Positions 22,192-30,903 of a DNA stretch of 64,000 nt are shown here, piece by piece. The translations under genes and the position numbers were made by a program. The notes below the pieces were generated by a model. That model was given only the letters and a program-made list of their open reading frames with translations. It did not search any database and was not told the DNA's origin. The DNA is from Glaciecola sp. XM2 (GTDB lineage Bacteria > Pseudomonadota > Gammaproteobacteria > Enterobacterales > Alteromonadaceae), in contig NZ_JAHEOJ010000024.1 of assembly GCF_018595715.1 (NCBI RefSeq), positions 368,001 to 432,000 on the forward strand. The letters run 5' to 3'. Position 1 is the first letter of the stretch, and every line of letters begins with the position of its first letter.

Positions 22192-22203
22192 CGTGACGTC
22201 ACG
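22192..22203. repeat. 12-bp perfect palindrome after parB
   Basis: CGTGACGTCACG is its own reverse complement and lies 13 bases beyond the parB stop codon. It may be a protein-binding site; it has no T-run and is not a terminator. Confidence 0.4.
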
Positions 22204-22215
22204 TAATAATTAATA

Positions 22216-23127
22216 TTATTGATCATCATTTTGGTGAATATGCGACAAAATCCCGTCCAATTGCGCTAAATCACTGAAGCTGATCACGAGCTTGCCCTTT
22301 CCTTGTTTGTTGTGATCAATTTGCACTTTAGCCCCTAGCATTTCAGATAATGAGGTTTGCAAACGCTGTACGTCAGGATCGATTTTTGCCGGTTCGGCGG
22401 GCTTTTTTTGCTCACCGGCAGATTCTTGTGCCTTTTTAACAAGGCGCTCTGTTTCACGCACAGTGAGACCTTTTTCCGCAACCTGTTTAGCCAGTTCTTC
22501 TTGCATTTCTCCTTCTAATGCAAGCAAGGCACGAGCATGGCCCATATCAATATCACCGTGCTCTAGGAGTAATTTCACAGGTGTTTGTAAGCCATTTAAA
22601 CGTAATATATTCGTAACGGTTGTACGTGATTTACCTACCGCTTCAGCGACTTGTTGGTGGGTAAGTTTAAACTCAATCATTAAACGGTCTAAAGCTTGGG
22701 CTTCTTCCATTGCGTTGAGATCTTCACGCTGTATATTCTCAATTAAAGCAATCGCTACCGCTGATTCGTCCGGAATGATTTTGACTAAACAGGGTACGGT
22801 GTCGAGCTTTGCTAACTGTGCAGCACGCCAGCGACGTTCACCGGCAATAATTTCGTATTTATTGGTGTCGATTGCCCGTACGAGTATCGGTTGGATAATA
22901 CCTTGGACTTTTATTGATGCCGCCAACTCTTCTAGGGCATTGTCTGCCATATCTTTACGTGGTTGATATTTGCCTGGCTGTAAAAACTCAATAGGAATTT
23001 GCTGTAGTTCGCTGTCTACAGAAGAATCTGATTGGTCAGCGTTTGCATTATTGTATTTATCAGAATGAGATTTACTCGTTGCCAATAATGCATCAAGCCC
23101 TCGTCCTAGTCCTTTGCTTCTTGCCAT
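22216..23127 (-). CDS. parB: Chromosome partitioning protein ParB
   Basis: 303 residues. CTP-dependent DNA clamp that loads at parS and spreads. N-terminal domain includes FLQPGKYQPRKDM and the CTP-binding GERRWRA; the central helix-turn-helix is LTHQQVAEAVGKSRTTVTN; the C-terminal 45 residues dimerise. It follows parA by 15 bases. Matching parS sites are seen in recF at 36846 and 37485. Confidence 0.97.
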   Translation of the reverse strand: MARSKGLGRGLDALLATSKSHSDKYNNANADQSDSSVDSELQQIPIEFLQPGKYQPRKDMADNALEELAASIKVQGIIQPILVRAIDTNKYEIIAGERRWRAAQLAKLDTVPCLVKIIPDESAVAIALIENIQREDLNAMEEAQALDRLMIEFKLTHQQVAEAVGKSRTTVTNILRLNGLQTPVKLLLEHGDIDMGHARALLALEGEMQEELAKQVAEKGLTVRETERLVKKAQESAGEQKKPAEPAKIDPDVQRLQTSLSEMLGAKVQIDHNKQGKGKLVISFSDLAQLDGILSHIHQNDDQ

Positions 23128-23142
23128 GCCTGAATAACCTTT

Positions 23143-23928
23143 TTACTTTGTTGCCGCTTGGGCGTTTTTATGACGACGAAGAATTTCACCTGCCAATGCT
23201 AAATAAGCTTTCGCTCCGGTAGATGACTTATCATAGTACATGGCCGGCGCACCAAAACTCGGCGCTTCCGCTAATCTCACGTTACGCGGCACAACGGTAC
23301 GATAAACTTGTTCACCGAAATGTCGTTTCAACTGTTCACTCACATCATTTGCCAAACGATTGCGGGGGTCGTACATTGTGCGCAGCACTCCCTCAATCTT
23401 AAGGTTTGGATTAACCACCGAAGCAAGCTTTTGAATGGTATCCATTAGCGCGGTTAAGCCCTCTAACGCATAGTATTCGCACTGCATAGGGACTAATACC
23501 GAATCTGAAGCGGCTAACGCGTTTACAGTGAGTTGATTTAACGAGGGTGGACAATCGATGAAAATAAAATCGTAGTCATCTTTAATCGGCGCTAAGGCGT
23601 TGCTTAATCGAAGTTCGCGCGCGAACACTTCCATTAACTTAATTTCGGCAGCGGTGATATCAGCGTTTCCAGCAATGAGGTGATATTTTCCAGTGGTCTC
23701 GGTGATAATAACGTCTTTTGCAGGCTTTTCTTCAATGAGTAATTCATAGCACGTATTTTCGACTTCGTACTTATCTACACCGCTACCCATCGTCGCATTG
23801 CCTTGAGGATCTAAATCAATCAGCAATACTTTACGTTTAGTTGCCGCCATTGAGGCTGCTACGTTAACTGCGGTAGTAGTTTTGCCTACTCCACCTTTTT
23901 GATTCGCAATGGAAATGACTCTCGCCAA
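23143..23928 (-). CDS. parA: Chromosome partitioning ATPase ParA/Soj
   Basis: 261 residues, the short chromosomal form without an N-terminal DNA-binding extension. Deviant Walker A KGGVGKTT near residues 10-17, Walker A' LLIDLDPQGNAT and Walker B FIFIDCPPSL are intact. It forms ATP-dependent DNA-bound dimers that move ParB-parS complexes. It lies directly upstream of parB. Confidence 0.97.
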   Translation of the reverse strand: MARVISIANQKGGVGKTTTAVNVAASMAATKRKVLLIDLDPQGNATMGSGVDKYEVENTCYELLIEEKPAKDVIITETTGKYHLIAGNADITAAEIKLMEVFARELRLSNALAPIKDDYDFIFIDCPPSLNQLTVNALAASDSVLVPMQCEYYALEGLTALMDTIQKLASVVNPNLKIEGVLRTMYDPRNRLANDVSEQLKRHFGEQVYRTVVPRNVRLAEAPSFGAPAMYYDKSSTGAKAYLALAGEILRRHKNAQAATK

Positions 23929-23939
23929 AATCTGTCCTG

Positions 23940-24578
23940 TTATCGTTTATGAATGCTAACTAAATGGCGTTCGCCAATCAGTGATGGTACAAAAAGCGCA
24001 TGAGTACCTGATACTAAAAACGTATCGGGTACTTGCGACAACTCATCTTGATGCAGTTGCCCTTTTAAGGCAAGAAATTCTCCCTGATTGCCGACTAAAT
24101 GCGCACACCAATTTAACATGTCAGCTAAAGAAGCGAACGCTCGACTCAATACTGTATCAAACTTTGTTTCTACTTGAACCTGTTCCACACGCGCTTGAAT
24201 AGCATCAACATTAGTGATCTTAAGTTCATAGCATGCTTGTTTAATAAAGCGTATGCGCTTGCCTAACGAGTCAATTAATGTGAATTGTTTTTCTGGAAAC
24301 AAAATAGCTAAGGGTATACCGGGTAATCCTGGGCCGGTGCCAACATCGGCGATATTATCTCCCTTCACATATTCAGATACGACTAAGGCATCCATAATAT
24401 GTTTGACCAACATTTGCTCGGGCTCTCTGACAGAACTTAAGTTGTAAGCTTTATTCCACTTTTCTATCAGCAACACAAAAGCGACCAGTTTTTCAACTTG
24501 TTCGCTAGTCACAGTTAAGTTGGTTTGCGCGATTAAGCCTTTTAACATGTCTTGTAATGAAGATGCTATGGTAGACAT
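23940..24578 (-). CDS. rsmG: 16S rRNA (G527-N7) methyltransferase
   Basis: 212 residues. SAM-binding loop IADVGTGPGLPGIPLAI (residues about 77-93) and the WNKAYNLSSVREPEQML block are family marks. Its start overlaps the mnmG stop by one base (TAATG), so translation is coupled. Confidence 0.96.
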   Translation of the reverse strand: MSTIASSLQDMLKGLIAQTNLTVTSEQVEKLVAFVLLIEKWNKAYNLSSVREPEQMLVKHIMDALVVSEYVKGDNIADVGTGPGLPGIPLAILFPEKQFTLIDSLGKRIRFIKQACYELKITNVDAIQARVEQVQVETKFDTVLSRAFASLADMLNWCAHLVGNQGEFLALKGQLHQDELSQVPDTFLVSGTHALFVPSLIGERHLVSIHKR

Positions 24579-26479
24579 TACGCCGTCTTAAGTGCTTGTT
24601 TAAAGAGTTTGTTATGTTTCTTTAAATATACGAGCAATAGCGAAATAGCCGCTGGTGTAATTCCGGATATGCGTGAAGCTTTACCAATGGTTTCAGGGCG
24701 AGCATCGGTAAGTTTTGCTACCACTTCATTGGAAAGTCCGGAAATTTTTGAATAATCAAAATCAGCTGGGAGTATCACATTTTCGTTCCGTTGTGATTTT
24801 GCAATTTCTTCTAACTGACGGCTTATATATCCGGCATATTTAATCTGCACTTCGACTTGTTCAGCAGCGATAGGATCGCTCAAGCCTGGGCCAAATGCTG
24901 GCAGTTGCATCAGTTTTGAATACGTCATCTCAGGTCGACGAATGATTTCTTCTAATGAGTGCTCTTTGTTAATTGGACTTTTAAGCACTGCATTAAGTTG
25001 TTCACTCGCTTCATGAGTTGGGTGTATCCACTGCTGCGCCAATCGTTGTTTCTCTTGCTCAACGAGCTCCATTTTTTGTTCAAACGCCGCCCATCTTTGA
25101 TCATCTACTAAGCCTATTTCACGACCACGCTGAGTTAAACGTATATCGGCGTTATCTTCGCGAAGTAACAAACGATATTCAGCTCTGCTGGTAAACATAC
25201 GATATGGTTCTTTTGTACCCATTGTTGCTAAATCATCAATGAGAACACCCATGTATGCTTGATCACGGCGAAGTTCTAAGCTGTCTTTTTGTTGCACTTG
25301 TAATGCGGCGTTTGCTCCAGCAATCAAGCCTTGCGCGCCAGCTTCTTCATAGCCGGTAGTGCCGTTGATTTGACCGGCAAAAAAGAGTCCTTTTACAAAT
25401 TTGGTTTCTAATGTTTGTTTTAAGTCACGGGGATCGAAAAAGTCATATTCTATAGCGTATCCAGGGCGTATGATATGCGCGTTCTCAAACCCTTTGATAG
25501 ATTGCACTAATGCCATTTGTACATCAAAAGGTAGACTCGTTGAAATGCCGTTTGGATACACTTCAATGCTATTTAAGCCCTCTGGCTCTACAAAAATTTG
25601 ATGGGAATTTTTATCGGCAAATCGCACTATTTTATCTTCAATTGACGGGCAATATCGTGGACCAACGCCTTCAATATTGCCAGTGTACATAGGCGAACGA
25701 TCTAAACCTGAGCGAATAATATCGTGGGTTTTTTCATTAGTATGTGTGATGTAGCAAGAAATCTGCTGTGGATGATCACTAACCTTTCCCATAAAAGAAA
25801 ATACGGGTAATGGCGTATCACCCGGCTGCTCTTGCATCACCGAATAATCTAAGCTGCGAGAGTCTAGTCGAGCAGGTGTACCGGTTTTTAACCTGTCCAC
25901 TCTAAATGGCATTGCACGTAAACGTTGCGCTAAAGCAATCGATGGTGGGTCTCCTGCGCGACCGCCTTTGTAGTTTTCTAAACCAATATGAATGGTACCA
26001 CCTAAGAAGGTACCTACCGTTAAAACGACTGTTTTCGCTCTAAACTTTAGTCCCATTTGGGTGACTACGCCGCAAACCCGATCATTTTCAATAATAAGGT
26101 CATCACAAGACTGTTGAAATAAAGTGAGGTTTTCTTGTGCCTCTAGCATATTTCTAACCGCAATCCGGTAGAGCGTTCTATCTGCTTGTGCACGTGTTGC
26201 ACGAACAGCAGGGCCTTTAGAAGAGTTTAAGGTTCTAAATTGGATCCCCGCTTTATCGATGGCTTTAGCCATAACGCCACCTAAAGCATCAATTTCTTTT
26301 ACCAAATGTCCTTTACCAATACCACCAATGGCAGGGTTACACGACATTTGACCTAAGGTTTCAATGCTGTGAGTCAGTAATAAGGTTTTTACACCCATGC
26401 GTGCAGACGCCATAGCAGCCTCCGTTCCGGCATGACCACCACCTATTACAATTACATCAAAATCTTGTTGGTAAAACAT
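24578..26479 (-). CDS. mnmG: tRNA U34 carboxymethylaminomethyl synthase, MnmG
   Basis: 633 residues. With MnmE it makes the cmnm5U34 modification of tRNA. FAD-binding loop [19 protein letters not shown] at residues about 11-30, [19 protein letters not shown] and the C-terminal [12 protein letters not shown] block are present. ATG at 26479 has AAGG about seven bases upstream; a GTG at 26482 is less likely. First gene to the left of the probable oriC. Confidence 0.97.
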   Translation of the reverse strand: MFYQQDFDVIVIGGGHAGTEAAMASARMGVKTLLLTHSIETLGQMSCNPAIGGIGKGHLVKEIDALGGVMAKAIDKAGIQFRTLNSSKGPAVRATRAQADRTLYRIAVRNMLEAQENLTLFQQSCDDLIIENDRVCGVVTQMGLKFRAKTVVLTVGTFLGGTIHIGLENYKGGRAGDPPSIALAQRLRAMPFRVDRLKTGTPARLDSRSLDYSVMQEQPGDTPLPVFSFMGKVSDHPQQISCYITHTNEKTHDIIRSGLDRSPMYTGNIEGVGPRYCPSIEDKIVRFADKNSHQIFVEPEGLNSIEVYPNGISTSLPFDVQMALVQSIKGFENAHIIRPGYAIEYDFFDPRDLKQTLETKFVKGLFFAGQINGTTGYEEAGAQGLIAGANAALQVQQKDSLELRRDQAYMGVLIDDLATMGTKEPYRMFTSRAEYRLLLREDNADIRLTQRGREIGLVDDQRWAAFEQKMELVEQEKQRLAQQWIHPTHEASEQLNAVLKSPINKEHSLEEIIRRPEMTYSKLMQLPAFGPGLSDPIAAEQVEVQIKYAGYISRQLEEIAKSQRNENVILPADFDYSKISGLSNEVVAKLTDARPETIGKASRISGITPAAISLLLVYLKKHNKLFKQALKTA

Positions 26480-26994
26480 CACTCACCTTTTACGAAGGGC
26501 ATGGTTAAAATGGTCGCGTATTGTATATGACCTGACTCATTTTGAAAACGCTTATTAATTAATCAATTTACGCCTGAAATATTACTCTCTTATTTTATAT
26601 TTAAACATCTTATTTTTAGGTCTGTGTTTTTATAGTCAAGTGTAAAGTCTGCAAGCTTAATATATATAAAGATACTTACTAGAGATCTTTATTATTACTA
26701 TTATTAAGCAAGCACTTTTGTGTGTATAAGCCATTTTTTAATATAGTAAACATAATGTTATATAAAAATTATCCTATGGATAAGTAGCTTATAAAAGTGT
26801 TTAAACTTGGGTATAAGAGGGGGTTTTATCCACAGCTGAAAAGTTTGAAGTTTTCATCCAGATCTTACTCTTTCATTGATCACAGGGTTACGCCCAACTT
26901 ATACACAAGCAAATAAAAATACAGTCATGCTGCCATTGCACAATAAACGTACAAAAAAGTGACGATTAAACCTAGGACTGTAAAAAAGAGATGA
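26480..26994. other. oriC: Probable chromosomal origin, oriC
   Basis: A 515-base AT-rich gap between mnmG and the dnaC-like gene. DnaA boxes: TTATCCACA at 26826-26834 (perfect), TTATACACA at 26899-26907 and its complement TGTGTATAA at 26721-26729 (R2 type), and TATGGATAA at 26775-26783 (one mismatch). Next to them at 26684-26696 is GATCTTTATTATT, close to the 13-mers of the E. coli unwinding element, inside a long A/T stretch. Position beside mnmG and mioC is that of enteric and Shewanella/Vibrio origins. Only about three GATC sites are present, far fewer than in E. coli oriC. Confidence 0.75.
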
Positions 26995-27825
26995 TTAGAT
27001 ATCGTTTGGTCGATAGCCAGTTTTTTGTTGATTTGAAGGTTCGGCTTGGCCTTGGCTTACGCGTTGTCGGCGGCTTGGACCTTGAAAACGTACCTTATAG
27101 GTTTCGTATTCTTTGATAGACTCAAAGCAATAGCGACCAAGTGCTGTCTCAAGCTCAGCAAGGTTATGATTAGTAATTAAAATGCAGTTTTTGTTGTTTG
27201 CGGCGCGTTGTCGCAGCAGATTACCTAGCCAACTTTGCGCGCTTTTTTTAAGTACAGTTTCGTTAACGCATACTTCATCAAGCACTAGTAAATCGACATC
27301 GTGTAGTTGTTTATTGATCTCACGAAACTGTTGGGACGCTTTATCATCTGCCTGATAATCGTAAGAGAAAAAGCGCATTTCTAACAATGTTTGTAGCTGT
27401 CGATACAGTACGGTAGTTTCAAATTGTTGAATAAGTTGATGTGCAATTGCGCCAGCAATATGGGATTTACCACGACCATAGTCGCCATAAAAAATCATCA
27501 TATGAGCACTGTTTTTGCGCCAGTTTATGTCTTTGTGAGCACCAATGAAGGAGCGGGCAATACTAATGGCCTCAATCACATCGGGTGCATCTTCAACTAG
27601 GCTGTCAAAAGTCCAGTGTGGGTTAAGTTCTGATTGACCATAAAGCGTCTCAATACGTTTTTGTTTGCTCAGTTGCTGTTGTTTAGCGACTTCTTTGTTT
27701 GCTAGCAGGTCATACTCTTTGCGCTGCTTTACGTAATCAAAGGGCTGTGCTTCTTTAGAAAGGCGCTCTACATCCTTACCGAGTGCTCTACCGATGTCAT
27801 TAAGTCTGTCTTGAAGGCTTTTCAT
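26995..27825 (-). CDS. DnaC-like helicase loader ATPase
   Basis: 276 residues. AAA+ core with Walker A GDYGRGKSH near residue 115 and Walker B LLVLDEVCV near 185; the sensor-like segment ILITNHNLAELETALG follows. This layout and the preceding helical N-terminal region match DnaC, which loads DnaB helicase at oriC. The start overlaps the stop of the DnaT-like gene by 4 bases. It is transcribed towards oriC and ends at its edge without a visible terminator. IstB-like ATPases are the alternative, but the partner and position favour DnaC. Confidence 0.8.
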   Translation of the reverse strand: MKSLQDRLNDIGRALGKDVERLSKEAQPFDYVKQRKEYDLLANKEVAKQQQLSKQKRIETLYGQSELNPHWTFDSLVEDAPDVIEAISIARSFIGAHKDINWRKNSAHMMIFYGDYGRGKSHIAGAIAHQLIQQFETTVLYRQLQTLLEMRFFSYDYQADDKASQQFREINKQLHDVDLLVLDEVCVNETVLKKSAQSWLGNLLRQRAANNKNCILITNHNLAELETALGRYCFESIKEYETYKVRFQGPSRRQRVSQGQAEPSNQQKTGYRPNDI

Positions 27826-28475
27826 GATGATTCACTATATTTACTGATCAATTGTCTCACGTTTTCGTCAAATTCAATGCCGGCTTTTGCTGTCGCCCAT
27901 TGATGACCTTGCTTTGTTTGTGCAACATCATCCTTTGCAATGGGATATCGAATACGACGCTGTTTTAAATGTAACACAAACTTTTGTGTCCATTGATACT
28001 GACTTTGCTGTATTTCGGGGCGTCCTAACCAATAGGCAATAAATTCCCCCAGCTCGTCCGCATTATAGTCGGTCTCAATTAAGCCAACCAGTTGGCAGAC
28101 TTGTTGAAAAAGCGCAGAGACAGGGCGCCAAGTAATAGATATTTTATGATGTTGTTGGTGTAGCTTATCATCATCAAGCGCTGTGCTAAGGGCACATAAG
28201 GTTAGGCGCACGGTGGCACCATTTAAGCTTCTATCGAAACTATACTCACCCTCAATATCAATTAAGCCGGCGCGGTATAACTCTTTGCATAAGGCACTAA
28301 TTTGGCGTCCAAGACTGAGCTTTGTATTTTGTGTATTTAGCAGTGCGATGATGGCTTTATTGTTGATAATTATCGGGGTGGTCTGTTGATGTTGCGGTCG
28401 CAGGTAAAGGCAATATAAGACACGGGCCTCGTTAGAAAGGTCTTGCTTAAGGGCTGTTAGCTCTAATTCATTCAC
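27822..28475 (-). CDS. DnaT-like primosomal protein
   Basis: 217 residues. The part from about residue 118 matches the DnaT C-terminal domain: WRPVSALF, then ELGEFIAYWLGRPE, then QWTQKFVLHLKQRR, the DNA-binding segment in DnaT. The N-terminal 110 residues look like a winged helix (RVLYCLYLRP, ISALCKELYRAGLIDI). DnaT takes part with PriA/PriB and DnaC in restart of replication. It overlaps both neighbours by 4 bases (mioC upstream, dnaC-like downstream). Confidence 0.75.
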   Translation of the reverse strand: MNELELTALKQDLSNEARVLYCLYLRPQHQQTTPIIINNKAIIALLNTQNTKLSLGRQISALCKELYRAGLIDIEGEYSFDRSLNGATVRLTLCALSTALDDDKLHQQHHKISITWRPVSALFQQVCQLVGLIETDYNADELGEFIAYWLGRPEIQQSQYQWTQKFVLHLKQRRIRYPIAKDDVAQTKQGHQWATAKAGIEFDENVRQLISKYSESS

Positions 28476-28903
28476 AATGTTGTTAAAACCTTTTGCATGA
28501 ATATAACCGCTTCATCTTCTGGAATAGGGTGGTGAAGGACATCAATATGAATTGGCGGATGAAGTCGTCTTGCGCCACCTTTGAGAAGCGTGTCTTCCAT
28601 AGTAATCGCGCCTTGGCAAAATGTATCATAACTACTGTCTCCCAAGCCAATCACAATAAACGGGATGTCGTTTAGCGTTCGCTTAGCGAGTTGAGATTGA
28701 AAGGCTTGAATATTATCAGGTAAATCGCCTGCGCCATGGGTTGAAGTGACAACAATCAGGATGTTATTAAAGTTTACTTCGTCTACATTTGGTTCGAAGT
28801 GGATGACTACTTGATGTTTACGTTCTTCTAGCTGCGCTTTGATCGCTTCAGCTACATATTCACTCGCACCGAGTACCGAGCCAACGACAATTTCAAACTT
28901 CAC
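28472..28903 (-). CDS. mioC: Flavodoxin-like protein MioC
   Basis: 143 residues of flavodoxin fold. FMN-binding loops are VGSVLGASEYVAEAI at the start, TSTHGAGDLPDNIQ near residue 53 and GLGDSSYDTFCQG near 87. MioC is placed beside oriC in enterics, where its transcription passes into the origin; its redox client is poorly known (linked to biotin synthase). Here dnaT and dnaC-like genes lie between it and the origin. Confidence 0.9.
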   Translation of the reverse strand: MKFEIVVGSVLGASEYVAEAIKAQLEERKHQVVIHFEPNVDEVNFNNILIVVTSTHGAGDLPDNIQAFQSQLAKRTLNDIPFIVIGLGDSSYDTFCQGAITMEDTLLKGGARRLHPPIHIDVLHHPIPEDEAVIFMQKVLTTL

Positions 28904-28925
28904 GATGATGGATTCCTATAGTGCG

Positions 28926-30302
28926 TTATTTGCCAATACAAAATGACGAGAATATTTTACCGAGTAAATCATCAGAACTAAACTCACCTGTAATTTCATT
29001 TAAGTATTGTTGCGCGATCCTCAATTCTTCAGCTAATAGTTCGCCCGCCATGTGCGCCTCAAGCTGTGCTTTACCCTGTTGAATATGAATATCTGCCTGG
29101 TTTAATGCGGTTATGTGTCGTTGTCGTGCAATAATCTGATCTTCGCCAGATTGTTCATACCCCATGCATTGTTTGAGGTGCTCTTTTAAATAGGAAACGC
29201 CGCTACCGTCTTTTGCTGAGAGGCGGATAACTGGGTAGGATTGCGTCTCGTCAATAGAAGCAGTCTCTTTGCTTAAGTCGCATTTGTTGCGTACCAGCGT
29301 AATACCAACATCTTTGGGTAGTTTATTGAAAAAATCTGGCCAAATGTGCTCGGGTTGATCGCCGATGTCACTTTGCGCATCTACGATAAACAAAATTCGG
29401 TCGGCGCCGTGAATTTCTTTCCAAGCTCGTTCAATACCAATTTGTTCAACTTTATCATCGCTCTCTCGCAGACCTGCAGTGTCGATGATATGCAAAGGCA
29501 TGCCATCGATGTGGATGTGCTCTTTTAATACATCACGTGTAGTGCCTGCTATCTCTGTTACGATGGCTGAATCTTTACCAGAAAGCGCATTCATGAGGCT
29601 TGATTTCCCAGCGTTAGGGCGACCTACGATAACCACCTGCATGCCATCACGCAAAAGAGAACCTTGTTTGGCTTGCTGTTTAATGTTTTCGAGAAGGGTA
29701 ACGATGCTTTCTAGGTATGACTGGACTTTACCATCGGCTAAAAAGTCGATTTCTTCCTCGGGAAAATCAATGGCTGCCTCTACGTACATACGAAGATGAA
29801 TGACTTCGCTGACCAGTGAATGAATAAGCTTGGAAAATTCACCTTGTAGACTCTTGATAGCACTTTTGGCCGCTTGCTCTGATGAGGCATTGATAAGGTC
29901 AGCAATTGCTTCGGCTTGAGTCAGGTCCATCTTGTCATTTAAGAAGGCTTGCTCACTAAATTCACCAGGTTTAGCAAGACGCACAAGACCTGTATCTAAA
30001 CAGGCTTGTAATAGCAACTGCATTACTACTTGTCCGCCGTGACCTTGAAGCTCTAATACATCTTCACCGGTAAACGAGTGTGGGTTTTCGAAAAATAAGG
30101 CAATGCCTTCGTCGATGGTATTACCTTTATTATCTTTAATCGGCTGATATACCGCTTGTCGGGCAGCTGGGCATTTACCTAAAAGGGCCTTGGCTACGGC
30201 ACGCGTATGCGGTCCAGATACTCGGACAATACCCACGCTGCCGCGGCCAGGCGCGGTGGCTTGGGCGACGATAGTGTCGGTGTGCAGGTCAGCCGTTTCC
30301 AC
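28926..30302 (-). CDS. mnmE: tRNA modification GTPase MnmE
   Basis: 458 residues. Partner of MnmG. N-terminal tetrahydrofolate-binding domain opens [21 protein letters not shown]1 is GRPNAGKSS near residue 228, G3 DTAGLRE, G4 NKCD, and the C-terminus ends in the conserved CIGK. The start is GTG, 5 bases from the yajQ stop, without a clear ribosome site, so translation may be coupled to yajQ. Confidence 0.97.
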   Translation of the reverse strand: METADLHTDTIVAQATAPGRGSVGIVRVSGPHTRAVAKALLGKCPAARQAVYQPIKDNKGNTIDEGIALFFENPHSFTGEDVLELQGHGGQVVMQLLLQACLDTGLVRLAKPGEFSEQAFLNDKMDLTQAEAIADLINASSEQAAKSAIKSLQGEFSKLIHSLVSEVIHLRMYVEAAIDFPEEEIDFLADGKVQSYLESIVTLLENIKQQAKQGSLLRDGMQVVIVGRPNAGKSSLMNALSGKDSAIVTEIAGTTRDVLKEHIHIDGMPLHIIDTAGLRESDDKVEQIGIERAWKEIHGADRILFIVDAQSDIGDQPEHIWPDFFNKLPKDVGITLVRNKCDLSKETASIDETQSYPVIRLSAKDGSGVSYLKEHLKQCMGYEQSGEDQIIARQRHITALNQADIHIQQGKAQLEAHMAGELLAEELRIAQQYLNEITGEFSSDDLLGKIFSSFCIGK

Positions 30303-30307
30303 GTTAG

Positions 30308-30790
30308 TTAGTCACGAAAGTTAGTAAATTGTATAGGTTGTGGCAGGTCTTCGGCTTTCAGCATTGCCATTACACCTTGAAGATCGTCGCGCTTTTTACC
30401 GGTAACGCGAAGCTGATCCCCTTGAATAGAGGTTTGGACTTTTAATTTTTTATCTTTGATGAGTTTTACCATGCGTTTGGCGAGCTCTTGGTCGATCCCT
30501 TGTTTAAAATCGATGACTTGCTTATGCGTCTTGCCGGTATGCTGCTTAGGATGAACATTCATAGCACGGGTATCGACATTACGTTTTGAGCAGCTGGTGC
30601 GCAGCATTTCTTGTAATTGTTGTAACTGAAAGTCACCTTCCGCGCTCATAACAACGCTTTCGTCTTTGAATTCGAAAGACGCTTCAACACCACGAAAATC
30701 AAAGCGAGTAGAAAGTTCTCGATTCGCATTATCAACCGCGTGTTTGACATCAACGGTATTTAATTCTGACACTATGTCGAATGATGGCAT
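30308..30790 (-). CDS. yajQ: YajQ-family nucleotide-binding protein
   Basis: 160 residues, opening [11 protein letters not shown] and ending [12 protein letters not shown] as in the family; the middle has LDFRG-like [12 protein letters not shown]. Two ferredoxin-like halves. Some family members bind cyclic di-GMP. The ATG at 30790 is chosen because AAGGAG lies six bases before it, while the ATG at 30796 directly abuts it. It sits between yidC and mnmE, which are neighbours in most relatives. Confidence 0.92.
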   Translation of the reverse strand: MPSFDIVSELNTVDVKHAVDNANRELSTRFDFRGVEASFEFKDESVVMSAEGDFQLQQLQEMLRTSCSKRNVDTRAMNVHPKQHTGKTHKQVIDFKQGIDQELAKRMVKLIKDKKLKVQTSIQGDQLRVTGKKRDDLQGVMAMLKAEDLPQPIQFTNFRD

Positions 30791-30876
30791 GGTCATCTCC
30801 TTATTAGTTTGCTTGATATTGTTGTCTACGCAAAGAGCTTGGGTTTAGATGCCCCTACAATATAAACAAGCGTTAT

Positions 30877-30900
30877 AAAAAAGCCCGCTCTAGCGGGCTT
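30877..30900 (-). terminator. Terminator after yidC
   Basis: On the minus strand AAGCCCGC / GCGGGCTT forms an 8-bp stem with a 4-base loop followed by T6, starting 4 bases after the yidC stop. yajQ therefore probably has its own promoter. Confidence 0.9.
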
Positions 30901-30903
30901 GGT

